DNA of 55,404 nt from Pseudoxanthomonas sp. (GCF_024710765.1 NZ_JANJUE010000016.1:1-55404), one strand, 5' to 3'; counted from the stretch's first letter, positions 37,200-46,383 are shown. The notes: generated by a model from the letters alone, not told the origin. Program-made: numbers and translations.

Positions 37200-37226
37200 A
37201 GGATGTCGCAGGTCCGGGGGACCGCG

Positions 37227-38249
37227 TTACTGCTTCGGCATCGGCAGCGGATCGTCGGCGAAGATCGCCACGTGCGGCACGCCGTCGGCGCCGATCCAGC
37301 CGCGATACATGCCTTCGGTGTTGAACGGGAACGCGATGCTGCCGTCGGCGGCCAGCGCGATCGCGCCGCCATCGCCGCCGGCCTTGGGAATCTCGTCGTT
37401 GATCACCGCCTTGGCGGCGCTGGCGATGTCCTGCCCGCCGTAGCGCACGCGCGCGCAGATGTCGTGCGCGGCGACCGCGCGGATGTAGTACTCGCCCCAA
37501 CCGGTGCCCGACACCGCGCAGCGCGCGTCGGCGTAGGTGCCGGCGCCGATGATCGGCGAGTCACCGACCCGGCCGTAGCGCTTGTTGGTCATGCCGCCGG
37601 TGGACGTGCCCGCGGCCAGGTGGCCCTGCGCGTCCAGCGCCAGCGCGCCCACGGTGCCGAAGTGCTTGGCGGTCTCCAGATCGGCATGGGCCTGGCCGGA
37701 GGCTTCTTCCTTCAGCGCCTTCTGCAACTGCTGCCAACGCTTCTCGGTGCGGAAGTACGACGGGTCCACCAGGGTCACACCCTGCTCGGTCGCGAACGCC
37801 TCGGCACCGTCGCCGACCATCATCACGTGCCTGGACTTGTCCATCACCAGCCGGGCCAGCTGGATCGGATTCTTGACCCGATGCACGCCGGCCACCGCGC
37901 CGGCCTTGCCGGTGGCGCCGTCCATGATCGAGGCGTCGAGTTCGTTCTTGCCGTCATGGGTGAACACCGCGCCGCGCCCGGCGTTGAAGCTCGGCGCGTC
38001 CTCCATCACCGAGATCGCGGCGGCCACCGCGTCCAACGCGGGCTTGCCGGCGGCGAGCTCGGCGTGGCCGGCACGCAATGCTTCTTCCATCGATTTGCGC
38101 GCGGCGGCGATTTCCGCGGGCGCGAGATCGCCACGCTCCACGCCGGCGCCGCCGTGGATGACCAGGACCGGACGGTCGGCATCCGCGGCGATGGCGGTGC
38201 CCGCCATTCCCAACAACGCAAGGCAACACGCACGCAACAGGTTCGTCAT
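37227..38249 (-). CDS. iaaA: Exported isoaspartyl peptidase / type 2 asparaginase
   Basis: The 340-residue protein is an Ntn hydrolase that releases aspartate from beta-aspartyl peptides. A Sec signal peptide (about 1-22) precedes HGGAG. The autocleavage site and nucleophile Thr 199 lie in HFGTVGALALD, with GTSTGGMTNKRYGRVGDSPIIGAGTYAD downstream completing the family active site. It follows the cyanophycinase gene by 37 bases. Together they could take cyanophycin to beta-Asp-Arg and then to Asp and Arg. Asparagine or damaged isoAsp peptides are alternatives. Confidence 0.93.
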   Translation of the reverse strand: MTNLLRACCLALLGMAGTAIAADADRPVLVIHGGAGVERGDLAPAEIAAARKSMEEALRAGHAELAAGKPALDAVAAAISVMEDAPSFNAGRGAVFTHDGKNELDASIMDGATGKAGAVAGVHRVKNPIQLARLVMDKSRHVMMVGDGAEAFATEQGVTLVDPSYFRTEKRWQQLQKALKEEASGQAHADLETAKHFGTVGALALDAQGHLAAGTSTGGMTNKRYGRVGDSPIIGAGTYADARCAVSGTGWGEYYIRAVAAHDICARVRYGGQDIASAAKAVINDEIPKAGGDGGAIALAADGSIAFPFNTEGMYRGWIGADGVPHVAIFADDPLPMPKQ

Positions 38250-38286
38250 GGCAGCAACTCTCGGGATTGGCGGTGGTTCGGGGATT

Positions 38287-39345
38287 TCATTCTAGCGACG
38301 CGGTGCGCGGGGCGTCGCCCAGGACGCCGTTCACCACGTCGACGCGGCGCTCGAACGCCGGGTGCTCGACGCGGAAATCGGGCAATTGCAGCAAGCTGCC
38401 GGTATCCAGGCCGATGACCGGCACGTCGCGGAAGGTCAGCGGCTTGCCGGCGGCGAACACGTCGGCCTGGCGCCGCGGACGCACCAGCCAGACATGGCCG
38501 CCATCGCCACTGTGGACCCGCGCCATGCCCTTCGCGTCGATGCACAGCGCGGTGTATTCGTCGATGCCGATGCCGACCAGGTCCATGCGCTGCTGTTCGG
38601 CCGACAGCCGGGCGACGAAGGCGATCAGGCGACCCAGCCGGTCCCGCTCGCCGAAGTGGCTGTCGGTGATCACGTTCTGCAGATAGGGCATGTGCAGGAA
38701 ATCGCCGACCAGGGTGACTTCCGGACCCGACGGATTCGTCATCGCGGTGGGCGAGACGATGCTGCCGCCATCCATCGCGCCATAGGCGAACGCGCCGAGG
38801 ATCGCCAGGCCCGCGCTGGTCCCGCCGATCGGCTTGCCGGCGCGCACGTGCGCGTCCAGCGCTTCGTTCAGCGGCGTGCCCTTCCAGAAACGCACGTAAT
38901 TGGACTGGTCGCCGCCGGCCAGGAAGATGCCGTCGGCCTCGCGCACGATGCGCAGCACCTCCGGGTCGCTGGCGGCGCGACGGTCATCGAACACCAGCGT
39001 CTGCGCGGCGGTGATGCCGCCGATGTCCTTGAAGAATTCGTCCTGCGCCTCGACGGTGCCGGAGGCGCGCAGAATCACGATGCGGCCATGCCCGGCCTTC
39101 CCGATCATCCAGCGGAAGGCGTCGTACGGCCAGTCGCCGCCGCCGACCAGCATCAGCCCGGCCTCGGTCGCGCCGGGGCGCGGCGCATTCGGATCACCGA
39201 TCTCGAAGTAGCGATAGCCGTCGCGGCGCGAGGCGTCCGGCGCGGAAGCCTCGCCGGCGGCAACCGCCCCGGTGGCGCCGGCGAGCGTCAGGATCAGCAG
39301 CGCGCAGCGTTGCAGGAACAGGCGGCGGGACAGCGGTGACGGCAT
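38287..39345 (-). CDS. Exported cyanophycinase-like S51 peptidase with Tat-type signal
   Basis: The 352-residue protein belongs to peptidase family S51. It has the nucleophile Ser 177 in GGTSAGLAI, the GGDQ motif (residues 144-147), and the DSHFGERDRLGRL segment with the catalytic His region typical of cyanophycinases. The N-terminus SRRLFLQRCALLILTLAG looks like a twin-arginine signal. The ATG at 39345 is chosen because GGAG lies 9-12 bases upstream and the signal follows; the frame is open 81 bases further. It is first in a unit with the isoaspartyl peptidase and divergent from a FecI-FecR-TonB receptor set. Confidence 0.9.
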   Translation of the reverse strand: MPSPLSRRLFLQRCALLILTLAGATGAVAAGEASAPDASRRDGYRYFEIGDPNAPRPGATEAGLMLVGGGDWPYDAFRWMIGKAGHGRIVILRASGTVEAQDEFFKDIGGITAAQTLVFDDRRAASDPEVLRIVREADGIFLAGGDQSNYVRFWKGTPLNEALDAHVRAGKPIGGTSAGLAILGAFAYGAMDGGSIVSPTAMTNPSGPEVTLVGDFLHMPYLQNVITDSHFGERDRLGRLIAFVARLSAEQQRMDLVGIGIDEYTALCIDAKGMARVHSGDGGHVWLVRPRRQADVFAAGKPLTFRDVPVIGLDTGSLLQLPDFRVEHPAFERRVDVVNGVLGDAPRTASLE

Positions 39346-39470
39346 CTCTTTGCTCCAGGTGGCACCAGCATTGAAGACGAACGGATGCGCGCTTCCCCTC
39401 CCCCGTTCGTCGCTGCTTTGCAGCATCGATGGTCGTCGTTGGCCCGCGCGGATTGGGGTAATGTCGTGGA

Positions 39471-40058
39471 ATGACCGAATCCACCGACGCCTGGTTCGCC
39501 CGCGAGATCCTCGTCCACGAGGAGGCGCTGGTGCATTTCCTGCGCCGCTGCTGGCCGCATCGGGAAGAGATCCACGACCTGCGCCAGGAAGTCTACGTGC
39601 GCGTCTACGAGGCCGCCGGCAAGTCGGTCCCGACCGCGCCGAAATCGTTCCTGTTCGCCACCGCGCGCCACCTGATGACCGACCGCCTGCGCCGCAGCCG
39701 GGTGGTCTCGATCGAGACAGTGGGTGATTTCGAGTCGATAAACGTCTTGATAGACGAGGTATCGCCCGAACGGTGGTGCGGCGGCCGGCAGGTGCTCAAG
39801 CGCCTGGCCGACGCCTTCGACCGCCTGCCGGACCGGTGCCGGGAGGTCATCTGGCTGCGCCGGGTCGAGGAACTGCCACAGAAGGAAGTGGCCTCGCGCC
39901 TGGGCATCAGCGAAAAGACCGTGGAAAAGCATGTCGCCAAGGGAATCCGCCTGATCGCCGAACATTTCTACGGCGGCGGCGGCACGCGCACCCGCGCGCG
40001 GCAGGCCTTGCAGGACGCAGGAAAGGAACCGGGACATGGCCAGCAGCAGACAGATTGA
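39471..40058 (+). CDS. FecI-like ECF sigma factor
   Basis: The 195-residue sigma factor has region 2 (about 15-80: VHFLRRCWPHREEIHDLRQEVYVRVYEAA) and region 4 (about 112-160: DRLPDRCREVIWLRRVEELPQKEVASRLGISEKTVEKHV). It should be held by the FecR-like protein encoded next, whose gene overlaps it by 23 bases, and drive the receptor gene. TAATGT lies 9 bases before its ATG, so the message may be nearly leaderless. The stretch at codons around 39730-39765 uses rare ATA, TTG and GTA codons. Confidence 0.93.
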   Translation: MTESTDAWFAREILVHEEALVHFLRRCWPHREEIHDLRQEVYVRVYEAAGKSVPTAPKSFLFATARHLMTDRLRRSRVVSIETVGDFESINVLIDEVSPERWCGGRQVLKRLADAFDRLPDRCREVIWLRRVEELPQKEVASRLGISEKTVEKHVAKGIRLIAEHFYGGGGTRTRARQALQDAGKEPGHGQQQTD

Positions 40059-41136
40059 ACAGGCCGCGGCGGCCTGGCTAGCGCGACGCGAAAGCAGCGC
40101 GTGGGCCGGCACCGACCAGGCCGCACTGGACGCGTGGCTGGCCGAATCCACCGCCCACCGGGTGGCGTTCCTGCGCCTGGACGCGGCCTGGAACGAAAGC
40201 GGACGCCTGGCCGCGCTGGGCGCCGGCCAGGCGCCGGGCGCCGCGCCGCCGCGCGGGCAATGGACCGCCTCGCCGCTGGATCGGCCCGCGTCCCAGCGCA
40301 TCGCCTCCACGCCAGCGCCCGCTCCGTCCGGCGGACCGCCGGACGTGGCGCGGCTGGTGTTCGCGCCGCGCGAACGGGAACACCGCAGCCGCTGGCCGCG
40401 CGTGGCCACCGCGCTGTTCGCCGGCGTGCTGGTCGTGGCGGGCGCGGGACTGTGGGCGCACCACTATTTCTATGGCGTGGTCGAGCAGGCCTCCTATGCC
40501 ACCGCGCTGGGCGACCTGAACCGGGTGCCGTTGAGCGACGGTTCCGGCGCCACGCTCAGCAGCGACAGCCGCATCGCGGTCAGCCTGTCGCGCCGCGAAC
40601 GCCACATCGATCTGCAGCGCGGCGAGGCGTTCTTCGAGGCGGCCAAGGATCCGCACCGGCCGTTCGTGGTCAGCGCCGGGCCGCGCCAGGTGGTGGCGGT
40701 GGGCACCCGCTTCGCGGTGCGCCGGGATGGTCCCGATCTGCGGGTGGTGGTTACCGAGGGCACCGTCCGGCTGGAGGCGTCTCCCGACGCCCAGGGCCAT
40801 CTGCAACCGACCACCCTGCTGCCGGCCGGCAGCCTGGCCATCGCCAGCCGCAATGGCGTGGTGGTGCGCACCGGCTCGGTCGCCGACGCCGAACGGCTGG
40901 TCGACTGGCGCAGCGGTTTCGTGACCTTCCGCGACACCTCGCTGGCCGAAGCCGCGTCCGAATTCAACCGCTACAACGCGCGCAAGATCGTCATGGGCGA
41001 TCCCAACGTGGGCGCGCTGCGGGTCGGCGGCAACTTCCGCTGGTCGAACGTGGACGCCTTCGTCAGGCTGCTGGAACAGGGCTTCCCGGTCCGCGCCGAA
41101 GCCGGCGCCGACCGCATCGTCCTGCACAGCCTCTGA
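40036..41136 (+). CDS. FecR-like anti-sigma/transmembrane sensor
   Basis: The 366-residue protein has an N-terminal cytoplasmic DUF4880 domain (EQAAAAWLARRESSAWAGTDQAALDAWL, about 8-60), a Pro/Ala linker and one membrane segment (about 122-144). The periplasmic FecR domain runs from about 165 to 270 and a C-terminal DUF4974/STN-like domain from about 290 to 366. It relays the signal of the STN domain of the outer-membrane receptor to the FecI-like sigma factor. The start overlaps the sigma gene, ensuring coupled translation. Confidence 0.94.
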   Translation: MASSRQIEQAAAAWLARRESSAWAGTDQAALDAWLAESTAHRVAFLRLDAAWNESGRLAALGAGQAPGAAPPRGQWTASPLDRPASQRIASTPAPAPSGGPPDVARLVFAPREREHRSRWPRVATALFAGVLVVAGAGLWAHHYFYGVVEQASYATALGDLNRVPLSDGSGATLSSDSRIAVSLSRRERHIDLQRGEAFFEAAKDPHRPFVVSAGPRQVVAVGTRFAVRRDGPDLRVVVTEGTVRLEASPDAQGHLQPTTLLPAGSLAIASRNGVVVRTGSVADAERLVDWRSGFVTFRDTSLAEAASEFNRYNARKIVMGDPNVGALRVGGNFRWSNVDAFVRLLEQGFPVRAEAGADRIVLHSL

Positions 41137-41223
41137 CCCTGCCGGGAGACGGGGGATTTCCCCGGCTCGTTCGTCCTGATAGCCAAGGGCGCCTTCCCGT
41201 GCGCCCATGGGGAGAGCCATCCA

Positions 41224-44200
41224 ATGCGGTCGTCGTTGCGTGTCCTGTTGTTGAGCCTGGCCTGTTCAGCCGCACTGAGTGCGCAGGCGCAGAATTCCAA
41301 ACCCGCGCAGGTCAACATCCCCGCCGGGGATCTGGTGGCGGCGCTGGATACGCTGGCGCGCCAGTCCGGCACCCAGTTCGTCTACCGCGCCGACCAGCTC
41401 AAGGGCCTGCGCACCCAGGGCGTGCACGGCAATCTCTCGGCCGACCAGGCGCTGGACAAGGTGCTCAGCGGCAGCGGCCATGTCGCCCGCCGCGACGCCG
41501 CCTCCGGCGCGGTGGTGATCGTGCGCCAGGATGCCCCGCCGCGTCCGGCGCCCGCCGCCCGCCCTACTCCGGCTCCCACCGGCCAGTCCGCTGACGCCGC
41601 CGAGGAGCCGGTCACCCAACTCGAGAACGTACAGGTCACCGGTTCGCGCATCCCGCGCGCTCAGATCGAAGGTCCGGCGCCGATTACCGTGGTCACCGCC
41701 GAGCAGATCCAGGCCGCCGGCTTCACCTCCGTCCCCGACGTGCTGCGCTCGCTCAGCCAGAACAGCGGCAGCGTGCAGGGCCAGCAGAACACCACCAGCG
41801 CCCAGTCCACGCCCGGCGCGCAGGCGGTCGACCTGCGCGGCCTCGGCCCCAACCACACCCTGGTGCTGATCAACGGCCGCCGTATCGCCGACTTCCCGCT
41901 GCCGCTCAACGGCCGCAGCAACTTCACCGACATCGGCAACATCCCGCTCGGCATGATCGATCGCATCGAAGTGCTGACCGGCAGCGCCTCGGCGGTGTAC
42001 GGCTCCGATGCGATGGCCGGCGTCATCAACTTCATCCTCAAGAAGTCCACCGACGGCACCACCATCGACTATCGCTACGGCGACACCAGTCGCGGCGGCG
42101 GCGAGTCGCACAAGCTGACCCTGACCACCGGCTTCGAGCGCGGCGGGTTCAGCGGCATCGTCGGGGTGGAGTTCCTCGACAAGCGTCCGTTGTGGGGCTA
42201 CGAGCGCAGCGTGCAGGATTCGACCCTCGACGCGCCGACCTCGCGCCGTCGGCTGCCGCGCCTGACCGCGCAGCTCTATGACTGGGACGATGACGTCAAC
42301 ATCGCGCCGGCGGACGGCTGCGCGGCAATGGCCGGCCTCAACCAGGGCACCACCGTGCTGGCCGAGGATCGCTTCGGCCAGCCGTACTGCGGCAGCGAGC
42401 GCGCCATCGCGTACCGCACCATCCAGAACGAACGCAAGGGCTACAACGCCTACGGTTCGTTCGAGTATCGCTTCTCCGACACGCTGTCCTGGTTCGCCGA
42501 TGTGCAACTGGGTCGCCAGAAGGTCAAGCTGCTCACCGGCACCAACGGCAACGACGTCGTGAGCGACGTCATGGGCTGGGAATTCCACGATCCGGCCTCG
42601 ACCGACAACAACGACAAGGTGTTCTACAACGCCGTCACCGGCCATTACGAAACCTGGTCGCGCCAGTTCACGCCGGAGGAAATCGGCGGCCTGCGCAATC
42701 GCATGAACACCACCACGCAGAAGACCCTGGCGGTGACCACCGGCCTGCAGGGTGCCTTCGGTGAGTCGTGGAACTGGGAAGCGGCCTACAACCATTCGCA
42801 GTACAAGGCCGACGTGGGCATGCCGCGTATCTGGGCCGAGGCGGCCAATCGCCTGTTCCTGGGCGAACGCCAGGGCTACGACGCCGACGGCTACGCGATC
42901 TACAGCCCGGATCCGGCGCGCCTGTTCACCCCGCTGACCCAGGCCGAGTTCGCCTCCATCGCGGCGATGTCCACCTTCCATCCGAAGGCCGACAACGACA
43001 ACCTCAGCTTCACCGTGGATACGCCGGCGCTGTTCACCCTGCCCGCGGGCGACGTCGGCTTCGCCGCGGCGGTCGAATACGGCCGGCAGTCGTACGAGGT
43101 CAATCCCGATCCCCATGCGCTGACCGCCGACGCCTACTACGGCCCGCGCTACGGCGATGGCGAGGGTGATCGCGATCGCTGGAGCGTGGCGGGCGAGTTC
43201 CGCCTGCCGCTGCTGTCCACGCTGCAGGCCAGCCTGGCCGGCCGCTATGACCGCTACAAGTACGGCAACAAGAATCCGGGCAAGTTCACCTACAGCGCCG
43301 GCCTGGAATGGCGCCCGTTCGAGACGCTGCTGGTGCGTGGTTCCTACGGCACCGGTTTCCGCGCGCCGGACATGCATTACCTGTTCGCCGGCGATGATTT
43401 CTATCGCACCGTGTCGACCGACTACTACCAGTGCAGATCCACGAATCCTAACCTCAGCGACGGCGATTGCTACGACGATTCCACTTGGGAAACCAACACC
43501 TTCGACGTCTACACCGGCAACATGGATCTGGATGTGGAAACCAGCAAGTCGTTCACCGCCGGCTTCGTGTGGTCGCCGGTGTCCAACTTCGACCTGGCCA
43601 TCGACTACTACAAGATCCAGGTGTCCAACCAGGTGCAGACGCAGAGCCGCGAACTGCTGCGTTCGACCGAGGCCGACTGCCGCCTCGGCGTGACCGACTC
43701 CGGTGCCCCGATCGACATCAATTCGCCCACCTGCGTGGACGCGATGTCACGCGTCCTCCGCGACGAGGACGGATTCATCACCAGCGTGCACTTCAGCCCG
43801 ATCAACATCGCCGAGGAGGAAACCTCGGGCCTCGACGTGACCGCCAACTACCGCCTGGCCACCGCCCGCGCCGGCGATTTCGCCTTCCGCGCCAACTACA
43901 ACTGGACCCATCGCCACACTCGCCAGCTGTATCCGGGCGATCCGACCGAAGACATGCTGGACGTCAGCTTCGCCGACACCACGCTGCCGCGCACCAAGGG
44001 CAACATCGGCGCGAACTGGGACAAGGGCGCGTTCGGCGCGAGCCTGTTCGGCAACTACGTGGGCCGCGTGGCGAACTACAACAACGACGCATGGACCGAG
44101 TCGACCTGGCGCTTCAATGCCGGCGCGCGCTACGACGTGACCGATCATCTGCGCATCTCGCTTTCGATCAACAACCTGTTCGACAAGATGCCGCCGCGGG

Positions 44201-44307
44201 ACGCCACCTGGGCGAACTACCCGTACTACGACACCTCGTGGTTCGATTCGTTCGGTCGCAGCTTCTACCTGCAGTTCACCTGGAAGCTGGGTGGCCAGGC
44301 GCTGTAA
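41224..44307 (+). CDS. TonB-dependent outer-membrane receptor with STN signalling domain
   Basis: The 1027-residue receptor has a signal peptide (1-22, ending AQA) and an STN domain (about 26-98: VNIPAGDLVAALDTLARQSGTQFVYRADQL). A Pro-rich linker and the plug (about 140-275: PITVVTAEQIQAAGFTSVPDVLRSLSQNSG) precede a large 22-strand barrel ending FYLQFTWKL. The linker shows TQLENVQVTGSRIP ahead of the plug, as in xanthomonad receptors. With the FecI and FecR genes before it, it is a transducer that senses its own substrate. Divergence from the cyanophycinase operon suggests peptides or dipeptides rather than iron; that is inference. Confidence 0.95.
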   Translation: MRSSLRVLLLSLACSAALSAQAQNSKPAQVNIPAGDLVAALDTLARQSGTQFVYRADQLKGLRTQGVHGNLSADQALDKVLSGSGHVARRDAASGAVVIVRQDAPPRPAPAARPTPAPTGQSADAAEEPVTQLENVQVTGSRIPRAQIEGPAPITVVTAEQIQAAGFTSVPDVLRSLSQNSGSVQGQQNTTSAQSTPGAQAVDLRGLGPNHTLVLINGRRIADFPLPLNGRSNFTDIGNIPLGMIDRIEVLTGSASAVYGSDAMAGVINFILKKSTDGTTIDYRYGDTSRGGGESHKLTLTTGFERGGFSGIVGVEFLDKRPLWGYERSVQDSTLDAPTSRRRLPRLTAQLYDWDDDVNIAPADGCAAMAGLNQGTTVLAEDRFGQPYCGSERAIAYRTIQNERKGYNAYGSFEYRFSDTLSWFADVQLGRQKVKLLTGTNGNDVVSDVMGWEFHDPASTDNNDKVFYNAVTGHYETWSRQFTPEEIGGLRNRMNTTTQKTLAVTTGLQGAFGESWNWEAAYNHSQYKADVGMPRIWAEAANRLFLGERQGYDADGYAIYSPDPARLFTPLTQAEFASIAAMSTFHPKADNDNLSFTVDTPALFTLPAGDVGFAAAVEYGRQSYEVNPDPHALTADAYYGPRYGDGEGDRDRWSVAGEFRLPLLSTLQASLAGRYDRYKYGNKNPGKFTYSAGLEWRPFETLLVRGSYGTGFRAPDMHYLFAGDDFYRTVSTDYYQCRSTNPNLSDGDCYDDSTWETNTFDVYTGNMDLDVETSKSFTAGFVWSPVSNFDLAIDYYKIQVSNQVQTQSRELLRSTEADCRLGVTDSGAPIDINSPTCVDAMSRVLRDEDGFITSVHFSPINIAEEETSGLDVTANYRLATARAGDFAFRANYNWTHRHTRQLYPGDPTEDMLDVSFADTTLPRTKGNIGANWDKGAFGASLFGNYVGRVANYNNDAWTESTWRFNAGARYDVTDHLRISLSINNLFDKMPPRDATWANYPYYDTSWFDSFGRSFYLQFTWKLGGQAL

Positions 44308-44339
44308 ACCCGGCTGCCCGTTCCGGATCGGCCATACGG

Positions 44340-44363
44340 AAAACCCGCCTCACGGCGGGTTTT
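44340..44363 (+). terminator. Rho-independent terminator after the TonB receptor gene
   Basis: AAAACCCGCC (44340-44349), loop TCAC, GGCGGGTTTT (44354-44363) followed by CTTTT. It lies between convergent genes and may serve both. Confidence 0.9.
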
Positions 44364-44402
44364 CTTTTGCGCTCATTCCCGTGGTCGCGTCATCCGCGGC
44401 GA

Positions 44403-45005
44403 TTACATGGTCCCGCGATTCTTGCCCTGCCACGGCCGGTACCACGCGCGGATCGCGGCCATGTCGGCCTCGGCGTCGCCGGTGGGGTAGTACACGTCGC
44501 CAATGCCGATGGTCTTCTCGGGGTAGTGGAAGTAGGCCATCAGGATCGGCACCTGCGCCTGCTGGGCGATCTTCAGGAAGCCACCCTTCCATTTCTCCAC
44601 CCGCTTGCGGGTGCCTTCGGGCGTCAGCGCGAACCACAGCCGGTCCGACTCTCGGATCATGCGGACCGCCTGCTCCACCGTTCCCTGCGGCGAGCTGCGA
44701 TCCACCGGCACCACGCCCAGCTTGCGCAGCAGCGGCGAAAGCGGCCACCAGAACAGCTGCGCCTTGCCGAGCACGCGCACCTGGAAGCCCATCGCGATCT
44801 TCGCGGCCATGCCCCAGATGCCGTCCCAGTTGGACGAATGCGGCGCCACGATCAGGACCAGCTTGGGAATGTCGGGGATCGTGCCCACCACCCTCCAGCC
44901 GAAGGTGCGCAGGAAGGTACGCCCCATCCAGCGGGTGAAGCGGTTGGGCGGCACCTGCGGCATGTTGGGCGGAATGACGGGGATGACGTCGTGGGCGTCG
45001 CTCAA
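44403..45005 (-). CDS. PlsC-like lysophospholipid acyltransferase family protein
   Basis: The 200-residue protein has the acyltransferase motifs VAPHSSNWDG (H-x4-D) and TPEGTRKRVEKWKGGFLKIA, as in short 1-acylglycerol-3-phosphate acyltransferase homologues. Start choice: TTG at 45005, with GGAG 9 bases upstream and lying 4 bases after the arfB stop, is better supported than the ATG at 44963, which has no Shine-Dalgarno. It is likely translated together with arfB. The acceptor lipid is unknown. Confidence 0.85.
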   Translation of the reverse strand: MSDAHDVIPVIPPNMPQVPPNRFTRWMGRTFLRTFGWRVVGTIPDIPKLVLIVAPHSSNWDGIWGMAAKIAMGFQVRVLGKAQLFWWPLSPLLRKLGVVPVDRSSPQGTVEQAVRMIRESDRLWFALTPEGTRKRVEKWKGGFLKIAQQAQVPILMAYFHYPEKTIGIGDVYYPTGDAEADMAAIRAWYRPWQGKNRGTM

Positions 45006-45009
45006 TCGA

Positions 45010-45444
45010 TTACTCCCAGTGGCTCTTTTGCGAACGGCCGCGTTTGACTTCGCTGCGTTCGCGCTTGGCATCCAGGCGCCGGGCCTTGGCCGCGCGCGAT
45101 GGCTTGGTGGCGATGCGGGGCCGGGGCACGTGCATCGCCGCGGCGATGAACGCGGCCAGGCGCTCGCGGGCGTCCTGCCGGTTGCGGTCCTGGGTGCGGA
45201 AACGCTGGGCATCGATGACCAGCACGCCGTCGTCGGTCAGGCGCCGGTCGCGGCGGGCCAGCAGGCGTTCGCGCAGGGGTTCGGGCAGCGACGGCGAATG
45301 CGCCACGTCGAACCGCAGCTCGACCGCGGTGGCCACCTTGTTGACGTTCTGCCCGCCCGCGCCGCTGGCGCGCACGAACCGTTCGACCAGTTCGTCGTCA
45401 GGAATCGCCAGCGTGGGCGTGATGTCGAGTCGTCCGCTCCCCAT
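45010..45444 (-). CDS. arfB: Alternative ribosome-rescue factor ArfB (peptidyl-tRNA hydrolase)
   Basis: ArfB frees ribosomes stalled without a stop codon. The 144-residue protein has the catalytic GGQ (residues 30-32) in ASGAGGQNVNK and a basic C-terminal tail rich in Arg and Lys that enters the mRNA channel. The start at 45444 (MGSGRLDITP) fits the family; a further ATG lies 36 bases upstream. TACAAT (minus strand, 45456-45451) is only 6 bases before the preferred ATG, so the message may be leaderless. Confidence 0.92.
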   Translation of the reverse strand: MGSGRLDITPTLAIPDDELVERFVRASGAGGQNVNKVATAVELRFDVAHSPSLPEPLRERLLARRDRRLTDDGVLVIDAQRFRTQDRNRQDARERLAAFIAAAMHVPRPRIATKPSRAAKARRLDAKRERSEVKRGRSQKSHWE

Positions 45445-45504
45445 GCGCGGATTGTAGTGGAGGTCGCGTACCGCCCGCATGACAGCGGGCGGCCGCGGGG
45501 CCGT

Positions 45505-46383
45505 TCAGGGGCCCGCCGCCGCGCGCAGGTAGGGGACCGGATCCACCACCAGGAACGCCCCCGATTGCTCGCCGAACTGGCGCAGCAGCGATGCATGGCC
45601 CGCCCCGTACACCACCAGCACCCGCTCCCGCGGGCTTTCGGCCAGGCGCACCAGGCGGGCGAAGATGCGCAGGTTGCGGCCATGCCAGTTGGCCATCCAG
45701 TTCGCGCCGGGCGCGTCGACATCGTCGCCCAGCATCGCGTAGTCGTAGTAGCGGCGATGCCGTTCGGCCAGCGCGGCGGGCGTGTTCGTGCGGACCAGCA
45801 CGTCCGCCAGCGCGACGCCGGCAGGGACCGCCCCCTCGAGCCCGCGCGGATCGCGCATGGCCGCCACCATGGCCTCCTTGCCGGTGCGGCGGGCATAGGC
45901 GTCCCAGTCCATGGAGGCGATATCGCCGGGCGGCATGCCGTTCCAGTCGCCGGCGTCGACGCGCGGCAGGTCCAGCCGGGCGGCCAGGCGCAGGCCGATC
46001 TGATCCACTTCGCTGCGTCTCAGTGCGTAGCGGCCCGCGCGATAGTCGGCATAGCGCGCATCCAGCGCCGCCTGCCCGGCGACCGGATGCTCGACCACCA
46101 CGCGGGTCGGGGCGAAGCGCGCGAGCGCGGCAACGATCGCCTCGATTTCCGCCTGTCGCGCCGGCGTCATCACGTCGTCCACCTGCAGGTTGATCACGTC
46201 ACGCCCATGATTGGCCAGGTGCGGCGTGCCGACCACCATCAGCCACGGCCGCTCGTGCGGCATGCGGTTCCGCAGCAGCGATGCCTGCGCGGAAGCGGTC
46301 GCGGGTTCCGTCGCCACCACGGCGTCGGTACAGGCGAGGGCCAACAACAACGACAGGAACGAGGAAATGCGGTGGCGCGACAT
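45505..46383 (-). CDS. Exported DUF5694-like (TraB/ChaN-fold) protein
   Basis: The 292-residue protein has a signal peptide (about 1-26, ending VVATEP). The domain begins MVVGTPHLANHGRDVINLQVDDV and ends with VLVVYGAGHASLLRQF. The paired Gly-x-x-His type motifs at both ends recall the TraB/TIKI/ChaN/erythromycin-esterase-like fold. I match it to DUF5694 from memory. Its role is unknown; these folds bind metal or act as hydrolases. The start at 46383 is chosen for the signal peptide. Confidence 0.75.
   Translation of the reverse strand: MSRHRISSFLSLLLALACTDAVVATEPATASAQASLLRNRMPHERPWLMVVGTPHLANHGRDVINLQVDDVMTPARQAEIEAIVAALARFAPTRVVVEHPVAGQAALDARYADYRAGRYALRRSEVDQIGLRLAARLDLPRVDAGDWNGMPPGDIASMDWDAYARRTGKEAMVAAMRDPRGLEGAVPAGVALADVLVRTNTPAALAERHRRYYDYAMLGDDVDAPGANWMANWHGRNLRIFARLVRLAESPRERVLVVYGAGHASLLRQFGEQSGAFLVVDPVPYLRAAAGP

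Noticed and set aside
41266-43377. A 703-codon minus-strand frame opposite the TonB receptor gene
   Set aside because: Antisense shadow; the sense frame encodes a complete STN-plug-barrel receptor.
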